Shown: positions 55,463-64,000 of the stretch, piece after piece | Layout: every line of letters starts with the position of its first letter | How positions within the stretch are numbered: the first letter of the stretch is position 1 | NCBI RefSeq assembly: GCF_003095375.1 | Contig: NZ_QEHR01000006.1 | Span: 1-64,000 of the forward strand | Source of the DNA: Marixanthomonas spongiae | GTDB taxonomy: Bacteria > Bacteroidota > Bacteroidia > Flavobacteriales > Flavobacteriaceae | Length of the DNA: 64,000 nucleotides | Direction of reading: 5' to 3' | Notes under the pieces: generated by a model | The model's input: the letters and a program-made list of their open reading frames with translations, nothing else | Databases searched by the model: none | What the model was told of the DNA's origin: nothing | Translations under genes and position numbers: made by a program

Positions 55463-56515
55463 ATGTTCGAAAACAAAGACACTTCCAGAACCAGTATTTC
55501 ACAATTGGGCGAATTTGGCCTTATAGACCACCTTACCAAAAATTTCAAAATAAAACATGAAACCACGGTTAAAGGCATTGGCGACGATGCGGCGGTCATT
55601 GCTTCAGAAAAAGACCAGCAATTGGTGGTAACGACCGATATGTTGGTAGAAGGCGTGCATTTCGACTTAAGCTACATGCCCTTAAAACATTTGGGCTATA
55701 AAGCCGTGGTGGTAAACCTTTCCGATGTGTATGCCATGAACGCCAAAGCCTCGCAAATAACGGTGTCGATAGCCGTTTCCAACCGGTTCCCGGTGGAAGC
55801 CTTAGAAGAGTTGTATGCCGGAATCGAAACTGCGGCAAGCATCTACAACATTGATGTGGTGGGCGGCGATACCACTTCCTCTACAACAGGATTGGTAATC
55901 AGTATTACGGCTTTGGGGCAAGCTAAAAAAGATAATATAGTGTACCGTTCTGGTGCCAAAGCCAACGATTTGCTGGTGTTAACGGGCGATGTGGGCGCTG
56001 CCTACCTTGGGCTTCAGGTCTTGGAACGCGAAAAGCAAGTGTTTAAGGTCAATCCAAAATCGCAACCCGATCTTGATAAATATACCTACATTATTGAACG
56101 GCAATTAAAACCCGAAGCCCGTCAAGGCATTGCGGCCTTGTTGAACGAGCTGGAAGTGCAACCCACCTCCATGATCGATGTTAGCGACGGACTTTCTTCT
56201 GAAATAATCCACATCTGCAAAAACTCGAAAGTAGGCTGTAATCTATATGAAGACAAAATCCCGCTGGACCCGCAGGTTATTGCCACCTGTGAAGAATTTG
56301 AACTGGACAGCACCACCGTTGCGTTAAGTGGCGGGGAAGATTATGAACTGCTGTTTACCGTTTCAACCGAAGATTTTCCCAAAATAAAGGGCAATCCGCA
56401 TTTAACGGTCATTGGGCACATGACGCAAGAAAGTGAAGGCATGCACTTGATAACCCGCGCCAATACCAAAATACCTTTGGTGGCCCGGGGCTGGAACGCG
56501 ATGAAGGAAGACTAA
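55463..56515 (+). CDS. thiL: Thiamine-monophosphate kinase
   Basis: 350 residues from ATG 55463. AIR-synthase-like fold. ATP/Mg sites: GIGDDAAVI, TTDMLVEGVHFDL, VVGGDTTSSTTGLVISITALG; C-terminal DVSDGLSSEI and LSGGEDYELLFTVS. Makes thiamine diphosphate. Convergent with a small zinc-ribbon-like gene (4-base overlap at 56512-56515). Confidence 0.95.
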   Translation: MFENKDTSRTSISQLGEFGLIDHLTKNFKIKHETTVKGIGDDAAVIASEKDQQLVVTTDMLVEGVHFDLSYMPLKHLGYKAVVVNLSDVYAMNAKASQITVSIAVSNRFPVEALEELYAGIETAASIYNIDVVGGDTTSSTTGLVISITALGQAKKDNIVYRSGAKANDLLVLTGDVGAAYLGLQVLEREKQVFKVNPKSQPDLDKYTYIIERQLKPEARQGIAALLNELEVQPTSMIDVSDGLSSEIIHICKNSKVGCNLYEDKIPLDPQVIATCEEFELDSTTVALSGGEDYELLFTVSTEDFPKIKGNPHLTVIGHMTQESEGMHLITRANTKIPLVARGWNAMKED

Positions 56516-56754
56516 ACGGTCAATCTTCTGCTTCTTTTTTCAAAATAGGCGGCTACGTTGTTGTTTACTTCTTTTACCTTATGGGTGAGCAATTCAATTT
56601 TTCCTGCCGGGTTTTCAGTCACTTCACGGCCACAGTTCTTGCATTTGTATTCATGAATGTGGTTGGTGATTTTTCGTGTTTTAACGTATTTGTGTCCTAC
56701 GGTGTGGCAAACGATACGCAGTATCGAAAACGATGGGGAAGTGGGATTATGCAT
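56512..56754 (-). CDS. Small zinc-ribbon-like protein (DUF1660-like)
   Basis: 80 residues. CHTVGHKY near residue 16 and YKCKNCGREVTENPAGK around 36-52 give a Cys-containing ribbon that could bind zinc. Similar short proteins are listed as DUF1660 in other flavobacteria and phages. The stop overlaps the thiL stop region (convergent). Role unknown. Confidence 0.65.
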   Translation of the reverse strand: MHNPTSPSFSILRIVCHTVGHKYVKTRKITNHIHEYKCKNCGREVTENPAGKIELLTHKVKEVNNNVAAYFEKRSRRLTV

Positions 56755-56817
56755 GCTTCAGTTTTTTTGTTAGGATAAATATAGGAAAAACTTTTAAAAA
56801 AACGTTAAAATGCAAAT

Positions 56818-57588
56818 TTATTCGATGAAATGCAATATATTATAAATTTCGTAACTGTTTTCCAACCAGCTCATGTGTCCTCCCTCCAATTCGATAAAGC
56901 GGGTATTTGTCTTTTCTGAAATAGCCTTCGATTCTGCAATGGGCATAAGGGGATCTTCCTTACCACAGACCATTGTTTTCTTTTTGCTGAAATGCGCCAA
57001 TATATCGGTTCGGTCTTTTCTATCGATCATTCCACGAATAGCTGCTTGTATTCCTGCTACTGGAAATTGTAGCGCTGCGTTTTTCAGTGCTTCAATATCA
57101 GAAACAAAATGCTGCCTCGATTTTTCAGGAAACAAATTGGTGATCGCCATGCTAATAAACGCCTCCGCATTATAATCCATTACCTTAAGTGCCCTTTTTC
57201 GGTTTTGCTTGCGTGCTTCGGAATCTGCAAGCGGGGTGGAATTCAGCAAAATCAGTTTTTCAACTTCAGCTTCAAATAGCTCGGTATAGGCCAAGGCCAC
57301 ATAGCCGCCCATGGAATGTCCTACCAAGGTTGCCGATGCAATACCTGCTTCATTTAAAACGCTTTTTACAACTTTAGCCATAAGCTCCATAGTATGTGTT
57401 CCTGAAATGACCCCGCTTTTTCCGTGTCCGGGAAAATCGATGGTGATCACGGTGAATTTTTCTGAAAGAGAAGGAACATACCGGTCCCACATCGTTGAGC
57501 GTTCCAAAAAACCGTGCAGCAATACCATCGTCGGACCGGTTCCGGTTACATTATAATGTATAGGAGTGTTTTTATAAGTATGCGTCAT
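56818..57588 (-). CDS. Alpha/beta hydrolase
   Basis: 256 residues, no signal peptide. Fold signatures: VLLHGFLERSTMWDRYVPSL, nucleophile Ser in VGHSMGGYVALAY, catalytic Asp near CGKEDPLMP and His in LEGGHMSWLENSYE. Substrate unknown (ester or lactone). Upstream neighbour is an aminopeptidase P gene on the same strand 121 bases away. Confidence 0.9.
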   Translation of the reverse strand: MTHTYKNTPIHYNVTGTGPTMVLLHGFLERSTMWDRYVPSLSEKFTVITIDFPGHGKSGVISGTHTMELMAKVVKSVLNEAGIASATLVGHSMGGYVALAYTELFEAEVEKLILLNSTPLADSEARKQNRKRALKVMDYNAEAFISMAITNLFPEKSRQHFVSDIEALKNAALQFPVAGIQAAIRGMIDRKDRTDILAHFSKKKTMVCGKEDPLMPIAESKAISEKTNTRFIELEGGHMSWLENSYEIYNILHFIE

Positions 57589-57709
57589 TGTTTTTTTAAT
57601 AGAATCCTGATACAGAGTGATAAAAAAGCTGTAACAGGATTTTGGGTCTTTTTAATGAAGAAAACTTGCAGAACAGTTTGATTTCTCAGTCGTGCCTTTT
57701 TCGAGATGA

Positions 57710-59005
57710 CTATTTGTTCATGAGTTCTTCGATCTCGTCTGCTTCGATTGGGATGTTGCGCATCAGGTTGTGGGGCGCTCCGTTTTCCTGTATCACCACA
57801 TCGTCTTCCAAACGGATACCGAACCCTTCGTCCGGCAGGTAAATGCCCGGCTCTACGGTAAACACTTGGTTGGCTTGCACGGGTTCCCATAAAATACCGT
57901 AATCGTGGGGGTCCAGACCAATGTTATGGCTGGTGCCGTGCATAAAGTATTTTTTATAGGCCGGCCAATCTGGGTTTTCGTTTTTCACATCGGTTTTGTC
58001 GAGTATCCCCAGCCCCAATAATTCCGAAGTCATCAATTTCCCTACCTCTTTGTGAAACTCTTTCCAGATGGTTCCGGGAACGAGCATTTTTGTGGCCTCG
58101 TTTTTTACCCGGTTTACGGCATTATAGACCTCTTTTTGCCGCTTGGTAAACTTTCCGCCCACCGGGATGGTACGCGACATATCGCTGCTGTAGTTGGCGT
58201 ACTCGGCGCCCACATCCAATAAAATTAATTCGCCATCCTTGCATTGCTGGTTGTTTTCTACATAATGAAGGACACAAGCGTTTTTTCCGCTGGCAATAAT
58301 GGGGGTGTAGGCAAAGCCGCGGGACCTGTTTCGTAAAAACTCATGCATCAGCTCAGCTTCGATTTCATATTCCCAAACGCCCGGTTTTACAAAATCTAAA
58401 AGCCGTTTAAAGCCTTTTTCGGTAATGTTGCAGGCTTGTTGCATGAGCTCCAGCTCTATAGGGTTTTTTACCGAACGCAAGCGTTGTAAAATAGGGTTGC
58501 TTTTCGCCCAATTGTGGGCCGGATATTGCTGTTTGGTTTTTTTGATAAAGCGGTCTTCACGGGTTTCGGTCACCACGTTGGTGGCGCGGTAGTGTTCGTT
58601 GGTGTTAAAATAAATGGTGTTGGCCTGCGACATCAGTTCAAAGAAAATTTTATCAAATTCTTGAAGCCAATACACGGTTGTAACGCCGGAGGTTTCGGTT
58701 GCCTTCTCCTTGGTGAGCTTTTCGCCCTCCCAAACGGCTATATGGTCGTTGGTTTCGGTTAAAAACAGGATTTCCCGGTGTTTTTCTTCCACGGCATCGG
58801 GAAATAACAACAAGATGCTCTCGTCCTGGTCCACGCCACTTAGGTAAAACAAGTCACGGGATTGCTGAAACGGCATCGTGCTGTCTGCCCCGATGGGGTA
58901 CACATCGTTGCTGTTGAACACAGCAAGGCTTTTTGGCTTCATTTGGGCCATGAAATCCTTGCGGTTTTTAATAAATAATGCGTTGTCTATTGGGTGGTAC
59001 TTCAT
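57710..59005 (-). CDS. Aminopeptidase P family (M24B) protein
   Basis: 431 residues from ATG 59003-59005 (8 extra residues in the longer frame). The N-terminal creatinase-like domain is followed by the M24 fold with metal ligands: Asp in LLDVGAEYANYSSDMSRTIP, His in GTSHNIGLDPHD, Glu in TVEPGIYLPDEG and FGIRLEDDV. It removes N-terminal residues before proline in peptides. An AATTTTG-type element (59028-59035, minus) may be the promoter. Confidence 0.93.
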   Translation of the reverse strand: MKYHPIDNALFIKNRKDFMAQMKPKSLAVFNSNDVYPIGADSTMPFQQSRDLFYLSGVDQDESILLLFPDAVEEKHREILFLTETNDHIAVWEGEKLTKEKATETSGVTTVYWLQEFDKIFFELMSQANTIYFNTNEHYRATNVVTETREDRFIKKTKQQYPAHNWAKSNPILQRLRSVKNPIELELMQQACNITEKGFKRLLDFVKPGVWEYEIEAELMHEFLRNRSRGFAYTPIIASGKNACVLHYVENNQQCKDGELILLDVGAEYANYSSDMSRTIPVGGKFTKRQKEVYNAVNRVKNEATKMLVPGTIWKEFHKEVGKLMTSELLGLGILDKTDVKNENPDWPAYKKYFMHGTSHNIGLDPHDYGILWEPVQANQVFTVEPGIYLPDEGFGIRLEDDVVIQENGAPHNLMRNIPIEADEIEELMNK

Positions 59006-59127
59006 GATAGGTTTTTCTGGGATTTCCACAAAATTATAGGAATTAAAAGCAACGACTGTTAATGATAGAATAAAATTTTGGGAAGCCGAGACATTTCAGT
59101 AATTTCAACAGCTTAAAACCCATTTTC

Positions 59128-61968
59128 ATGAAGCAGTCCATACTTTTTCTATGTTCCCTCTTTTTTATTGCAGCGTTTTCCCAACAACCGGCCACCTCCA
59201 AAGCCGACCTTAAAAAAGCGCTTGAGCAGCGGCAACAGCTCTCGCAACAATCGCTTGTAAAAAACCTGCCGTTTAAAAACATTGGCCCAACGGTAATGAG
59301 CGGCCGGGTGGTTGATTTGGCCGTAAACCCCAACGACCCCACCGAGTTTTACGCAGCTTACGCCACGGGCGGTGTTTGGCACACCAACAATAACGGGACG
59401 TCTTTTACCCCGGTGTTGGACAACAGCCTAACCCAAAACGTAGGCAGCCTGGCCGTAGATTGGCAAAACGGCACTATCTGGGTAGGGACGGGCGAAGTGA
59501 ACGCCTCCCGTTCTTCTTACGCCGGAATCGGCTTGCTGAAATCTACCGACGACGGGAAAACCTGGCAAAACATGGGGCTGGAAGACAGCCATCACATTAG
59601 CAAAATATTGATTAACCCCAACAACCCCGATGAGGTGGTGGTAAGTGCTGTGGGGCATTTGTATTCTACCAATAACGAGCGTGGCGTCTATAAAACCATG
59701 GACGGCGGAGAAACGTGGAACCAAACTCTTTTTGTGAACGATAAAAGCGGCATCATCGAGATGGACCGCGACCCGAACAATTTTAACTTGATCTATGCTT
59801 CCTCTTGGGAAAAGGACCGAAAGGCCTGGAACTTTACCGGAAGCGGCGAAGGCAGCGCCATTTACAAAAGCACCGATGGCGGGAATACGTGGAAAAAAAT
59901 GACCGTTTCCGGCAGTGGGTTTCCTACCGGCAAAGATGCCGGCCGTATTGGTTTGGCAGTGGTTGATGAAAACACGGTCTATGCCATAATCGACAATCAA
60001 GACCATCGCGAAAAGGAAAAGATGGATGCCGATAGCGATGCCTTGACCAAAGATGTGTTTAAAGGTATGAGCGTTTCAGAGTTTTTATCACTGGACAACG
60101 ATAAACTGAAAAAATTCCTGCGAGCCAATGGTTTTCAGGAAAAATACAAAACCGAAAACGTAAAAAATATGGTGCGCAGCGGCACGATAACCCCAGCCGA
60201 TTTGACCAAATACTTAGAAGACGCCAATTCACAACTATTTGATACCCCGGTTATTGGCGCTGAGGTCTATAAGAGCTCCAATGCCGGAAAAACGTGGCAA
60301 AAAACCCACGATGGCTATTTAAATGATTTGTATTATTCCTACGGATATTACTTCGGAAAAATCCATGTGGACCCTTCCAATTCAGAAAAAATATATATTT
60401 ATGGGGTGCCTATTTTAAAATCTTCCGATGGCGGGAAAACGTTTGAATCCATCAATGCCGAAAACGTGCACGTGGACCACCACGCCCTGTGGATCAACCC
60501 CAACAAGCCCGGACATTTAATTGATGGCAACGACGGCGGGATCAACATTAGCTACGACGATGGCGAAACATGGATTAAAAACAATGCACCAGCCGTTGGT
60601 CAATTTTATACGGTGAACGTTGACAACGAAAAGCCTTATAACGTGTATGGTGGTTTGCAGGACAATGGCGTTTGGGTAGGGCCGCACAATGCCAAGATAG
60701 ATTACGGTTGGCAACAATCTGGACACAACCCCTACGAAAGCATTATGGGCGGCGATGGCATGCAGGTGCAAATCGATAGCCGAAATAGCAATATCGTTTA
60801 TACCGGATTTCAATTCGGAAATTATTTCAGGCTTAATCGTGAAACTGAAGAACAAACTTATGTGCAACCGAAACATGAACTGGGTGAGAGCCCGTATCGT
60901 TTCAACTGGCAAACCCCTATTTTATTGAGTTCGCACAATCAAGATATTCTTTATTTGGGCGGCAATAAGCTCATGAGGAGCATGAACCAAGGTGGCGACT
61001 GGGAAGCGATCTCTGGCGACCTCACCAAAGGCGGAAAACCCGGAAATGTCGCTTATGGAACCTTGACAAGCATCAGCGAATCGCCGTTTCAGTTTGGGTT
61101 GTTGTATGCCGGAAGTGATGATGGCATGCTGCATGTTTCAAACAATGTGGGTGGCAATTGGACGGAAATTTCAAAAACGTTTCCGAAAGATTTGTGGGTA
61201 AGCAGGGTGATTGCTTCGGCACATAAAAAAGAACGGGTTTACGTTACCTTGAACGGGTACCGCTGGGACGATTTTAACCTGTATGTATATGTAAGCGACA
61301 ATTATGGGCAAACGTGGAAGGACATTAGCAGTAATTTGCCGGCGTCGCCCATAAACGTTATAAAAGAAGATCCTGAAAATGAAAACGTCCTGTACTTGGG
61401 CACCGACAATGGCGCGTATGTTTCGTTAAACCGCGGTGCAAGTTGGGAAGCATTTTACGAGGGGTTGCCTAATGTGGCGGTGCATGACCTCGTGATACAA
61501 GAACGTGAAAAAGACCTGATTTTGGGCACGCACGGCCGTTCGTTTTACTTGGCCGATGTTGAATTGCTACAGAAATTGGAAGCATCAAAAATGGATGACC
61601 TTGTTCTTGCTGAAATAGCGCCCATAAAATCTTCCGGCCGATGGGGCAGTAAATACGGCGAATGGTACGAGGTGTACGAGCCTTCGGTAACCCTTCAGTT
61701 TTACAATCCTTCCGAAGGGAATGCGACCATATCCATTGAAACCGAAGATGGGGCAAAATTACAGCAATTTACCACCGATGCTGTAAGAGGCGTAAATGTG
61801 GTTGCGTATGATGTTAGCGTTTCAGAAAAAGGAAAAAAAGCGTTGAAAAAAGCCGATATCGAAATCAAGAAAGCCGATAATGAAAGCTATTATTTGCCAA
61901 AAGGCAAATATAAAGTGGTGGTTTCTGTTCAAGGGATTGCTGCCGAACAATCCCTTGAGGTTGAATAG
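59128..61968 (+). CDS. Large sortilin/BNR-type propeller protein, exported
   Basis: 946 residues. Signal ends FIAAFSQ. The bulk is VPS10/BNR-type propeller: NIGPTVMSGRVVDLAVNPNDPTEFYAAYATGGVWHTNNNGTSF, WVGTGEVNASRSSYAGIGLLKSTDDGKTWQN and repeated SSDGGKTF/SKSTDGGNTW motifs, about 14 in all. A C-terminal Ig-like part (ISIETEDGAKLQQF...) ends in KVVVSVQGIAAEQSLEVE. No obvious T9SS domain. May bind glycans or proteins on the cell surface or act as a glycosidase; not resolved. Confidence 0.88.
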   Translation: MKQSILFLCSLFFIAAFSQQPATSKADLKKALEQRQQLSQQSLVKNLPFKNIGPTVMSGRVVDLAVNPNDPTEFYAAYATGGVWHTNNNGTSFTPVLDNSLTQNVGSLAVDWQNGTIWVGTGEVNASRSSYAGIGLLKSTDDGKTWQNMGLEDSHHISKILINPNNPDEVVVSAVGHLYSTNNERGVYKTMDGGETWNQTLFVNDKSGIIEMDRDPNNFNLIYASSWEKDRKAWNFTGSGEGSAIYKSTDGGNTWKKMTVSGSGFPTGKDAGRIGLAVVDENTVYAIIDNQDHREKEKMDADSDALTKDVFKGMSVSEFLSLDNDKLKKFLRANGFQEKYKTENVKNMVRSGTITPADLTKYLEDANSQLFDTPVIGAEVYKSSNAGKTWQKTHDGYLNDLYYSYGYYFGKIHVDPSNSEKIYIYGVPILKSSDGGKTFESINAENVHVDHHALWINPNKPGHLIDGNDGGINISYDDGETWIKNNAPAVGQFYTVNVDNEKPYNVYGGLQDNGVWVGPHNAKIDYGWQQSGHNPYESIMGGDGMQVQIDSRNSNIVYTGFQFGNYFRLNRETEEQTYVQPKHELGESPYRFNWQTPILLSSHNQDILYLGGNKLMRSMNQGGDWEAISGDLTKGGKPGNVAYGTLTSISESPFQFGLLYAGSDDGMLHVSNNVGGNWTEISKTFPKDLWVSRVIASAHKKERVYVTLNGYRWDDFNLYVYVSDNYGQTWKDISSNLPASPINVIKEDPENENVLYLGTDNGAYVSLNRGASWEAFYEGLPNVAVHDLVIQEREKDLILGTHGRSFYLADVELLQKLEASKMDDLVLAEIAPIKSSGRWGSKYGEWYEVYEPSVTLQFYNPSEGNATISIETEDGAKLQQFTTDAVRGVNVVAYDVSVSEKGKKALKKADIEIKKADNESYYLPKGKYKVVVSVQGIAAEQSLEVE

Positions 61969-62040
61969 CGTTTATATTTAAAACAATTCTAAATAGACGG
62001 GAAAACAATTGATACTTTTTGTTTAAAGCTTTTTCAGTGG

Positions 62041-62048
62041 TATTTTTG
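62041..62048 (+). promoter_or_regulatory. Promoter -7 element for sdhCAB
   Basis: TATTTTTG, 31 bases before the sdhC ATG at 62080. Confidence 0.45.
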
Positions 62049-62079
62049 CGTATCTTAATTTTTCAAAAGTTAAACCATA

Positions 62080-62748
62080 ATGGGAAAATTATCCGCTTCG
62101 ATCGCCAAAAAGGTGGCGATGGCCCTTTCAGGTCTATTTCTTGTATTGTTTCTTGCACAGCATTTTACCATCAACTTTACTTCGGTTTTTTCTGAAGAAA
62201 CGTTTAACAGCTGGTCGCATTTTATGGGGCACAACTATATTGTGCAGTTTATTTTCCAGCCTATTTTAATTTTTGGGGTTGTATTTCACTTTGTGATGGG
62301 CATTGTGTTGGAGCTTAAAAACAACAAAGCCCGAAAAATAAGTTACAAATCATACAAAGGAAACTCCAACTCTACTTGGGCCTCTCGGAATATGATTATT
62401 TCCGGTGCTGTGATCTTGGCTTTTTTAGGATTGCATTTTTACGATTTCTGGGTGCCGGAGATCGTTCATAAATATGTAGAGTCCAACCCTGAAGATGCAT
62501 TTAGGTATTATACTGAATTGGTCCAAAAGTTTGAAAGCCCTGTGCGCACCGGTATTTACGTGTTGGCGTTCGTGCTGTTGATGTTCCATTTATGGCACGG
62601 CTTTGCCTCCTCCTTCCAGACGATGGGATGGAACAATAAATACTCGAAAGCCGTAAAAGGATTCACAAAACTGTATGCTATTATAATACCATTAGGTTTT
62701 ATCGTGATTGCCTTGTACCATCATTTTTTTAATCAAATTCCCCACTAA
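62080..62748 (+). CDS. sdhC: Succinate dehydrogenase cytochrome b subunit (SdhC-like)
   Basis: 222 residues with five hydrophobic helices and membrane His residues: SGLFLVLFLAQHFTIN, FHFVMGIVLELKN, LGLHFYDFWVPEIVHKY and MFHLWHGFASSF. This is the fumarate-reductase-type di-haem cytochrome b of Bacteroidota SDH. Anchors SdhAB in the membrane. The sdhA gene starts 12 bases on. Confidence 0.92.
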   Translation: MGKLSASIAKKVAMALSGLFLVLFLAQHFTINFTSVFSEETFNSWSHFMGHNYIVQFIFQPILIFGVVFHFVMGIVLELKNNKARKISYKSYKGNSNSTWASRNMIISGAVILAFLGLHFYDFWVPEIVHKYVESNPEDAFRYYTELVQKFESPVRTGIYVLAFVLLMFHLWHGFASSFQTMGWNNKYSKAVKGFTKLYAIIIPLGFIVIALYHHFFNQIPH

Positions 62749-62760
62749 ACCGCAACAGCT

Positions 62761-64000
62761 ATGTCGATATTAGATTCCAAAATACCAGAAGGGCCTTTAG
62801 CCGAAAAGTGGACAAACCATAAAAACAATATTAATCTGGTAAACCCAGCCAATAAACGAAACATCGATGTCATCGTTGTGGGCACAGGTTTGGCAGGAGG
62901 AAGCGCCGCGGCAACTTTGGCCGAATTGGGCTACAACGTAAAAACGTTCTGTTATCAAGATTCGCCTCGCAGGGCACACTCCATTGCCGCACAGGGAGGG
63001 ATCAACGCTTCCAAGAATTACCAAGGTGATGGCGACTCTGACTACCGCTTGTTTTACGATACCGTAAAAGGCGGCGACTACCGTTCGCGCGAAGGCAACG
63101 TATATCGTCTTGCCGAGGTGTCGGCCAACATCATCGACCAGTGTGTGGCACAAGGGGTCCCCTTTGCCCGTGAGTACGGTGGGCTGTTGGACAACCGATC
63201 GTTTGGTGGTGTATTGGTATCGCGTACCTTTTATGCGAAAGGACAAACAGGCCAACAATTGCTGTTAGGAGCATATGCCGCTATGAACCGCCAAATTAAC
63301 CGTGGTAAAATCGAAGCGTTTAACCGCCACGAAATGTTGGATTTGGTCCTTATTGACGGAAAAGCTCGTGGCATTATCGCCCGTGATTTGGTTACAGGCG
63401 AGTTGGAAAGGCATTCTGCACATGCGGTAGTGATTGCTTCAGGAGGCTACGGAAACGTGTTTTTCCTTTCTACCAATGCAATGGGGAGCAATGTAACGGC
63501 ATCTTGGAAAATACATAAAAAAGGGGCTTACTTTGCCAACCCGTGTTACACGCAGATACATCCTACCTGTATTCCGGTTTCTGGCGATCACCAGTCCAAA
63601 TTAACGTTGATGTCCGAATCGCTCCGTAATGATGGCCGTATATGGGTTCCGAAGAAAAAAGAAGATGCCGAGGCCATTCGCCAAGGTAAACTAAAACCTA
63701 CCGAACTTTCAGAAGACGAGCGCGATTATTACTTAGAACGCCGTTACCCATCTTTTGGTAACTTGGTGCCTCGTGATGTGGCTTCCCGTGCGGCAAAAGA
63801 GCGTTGCGATGCCGGATTTGGCGTGAACAAAACCGGTGAGGCCGTATTCTTGGATTTTGCATCGGCCATTAAACGCTACGGAAAAGAACAAGCCGTGATG
63901 CACGGAAACCACAACCCTAGTGAAGAAGAAGTAACAAAACTTGGAAAAGAAGTTGTCGCGAATAAATACGGCAACTTATTTGAAATGTACGAGAAAATCG
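62761..64000 (+). CDS. sdhA: Succinate dehydrogenase/fumarate reductase flavoprotein subunit (partial)
   Basis: ATG 62761; open to the window end (413 codons seen, normally about 660). FAD-binding [18 protein letters not shown], the covalent-FAD region [14 protein letters not shown], and dicarboxylate-site segments [22 protein letters not shown] and [15 protein letters not shown] are visible. Completes the SDH complex with sdhC upstream; sdhB would follow outside the window. Oxidises succinate to fumarate at the cytoplasmic face. Confidence 0.95.
   Translation, partial: MSILDSKIPEGPLAEKWTNHKNNINLVNPANKRNIDVIVVGTGLAGGSAAATLAELGYNVKTFCYQDSPRRAHSIAAQGGINASKNYQGDGDSDYRLFYDTVKGGDYRSREGNVYRLAEVSANIIDQCVAQGVPFAREYGGLLDNRSFGGVLVSRTFYAKGQTGQQLLLGAYAAMNRQINRGKIEAFNRHEMLDLVLIDGKARGIIARDLVTGELERHSAHAVVIASGGYGNVFFLSTNAMGSNVTASWKIHKKGAYFANPCYTQIHPTCIPVSGDHQSKLTLMSESLRNDGRIWVPKKKEDAEAIRQGKLKPTELSEDERDYYLERRYPSFGNLVPRDVASRAAKERCDAGFGVNKTGEAVFLDFASAIKRYGKEQAVMHGNHNPSEEEVTKLGKEVVANKYGNLFEMYEKI

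Noticed and set aside
1-64000. CRISPR arrays, rRNA genes, insertion sequences with transposase, biosynthetic gene clusters
   Set aside because: No repeat-spacer pattern, no rRNA-like sequence, no transposase frame and no modular synthase frames were seen.

Overview
The window is a chromosomal segment of a bacterium of the phylum Bacteroidota, most likely a marine member of the Flavobacteriaceae. The evidence is the TAnnTTTG promoter hexamers, a PorZ-like type IX secretion (T9SS) protein next to recO, T9SS sorting domains, many SpII lipoproteins, three large TonB-dependent receptors, a flavobacterial-type SUF cluster, HPPD plus homogentisate dioxygenase, and fumarate-reductase-type SdhCA. No rRNA genes, CRISPR array or complete prophage is seen.

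Layout. 1-2.6 kb is an AT-rich accessory patch. It holds the tail of an upstream gene, a tyrosine recombinase that ends before its catalytic HxxR/Tyr region, tRNA-Arg(CCT) whose 3' end is repeated 56 bp downstream, and a toxin-antitoxin pair with an intact antitoxin and a multiply broken toxin. 2.8-14.6 kb is metabolic: a long Cys/Met-type PLP enzyme, an SDR threonine dehydrogenase, an M13 peptidase, a DMT exporter, an ArsC/Spx-like protein, cystathionine gamma-synthase and glutamate dehydrogenase. 14.7-25 kb holds porZ-recO, a TonB receptor with a His-rich partner, uvrC and a patatin/surface-antigen protein. 25-30 kb carries tyrosine catabolism (hmgA, hppD), a DUF3108 protein and an M23 peptidase with an altered HxH motif.

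30-39 kb is a nutrient-uptake region: two TonB receptors, a DUF5689 lipoprotein and a secreted endonuclease/phosphatase-family enzyme, which together suggest scavenging of nucleic acid or phosphate. 39-41.5 kb has hflX and a DUF3078 protein with a nested palindrome between them. 41.6-49.5 kb is a leftward SUF iron-sulfur cluster (sufA-like, sufB, lipoprotein, sufC, sufD, sufS, META-domain lipoprotein, sufE, DUF59/SufT-like, DUF2480), with a MITE-like long inverted repeat before the last gene. 49.7-53 kb is a three-gene leftward operon: a seven-repeat propeller lipoprotein, an MbnP-like protein and a MauG/MbnH-type dihaem protein. 53.3-62 kb has a T9SS cargo protein, thiL, an alpha/beta hydrolase, an aminopeptidase P and a large sortilin-like propeller. 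62-64 kb starts the succinate dehydrogenase operon and cuts sdhA at the window edge.

Most of the window is ordinary core flavobacterial chromosome. The best leads are the MbnP/MauG/propeller operon, the unknown lipoproteins embedded in the SUF operon, the TonB/DUF5689/nuclease cluster, and several non-coding palindromic elements. All family names come from reading sequence motifs; no database search was possible.
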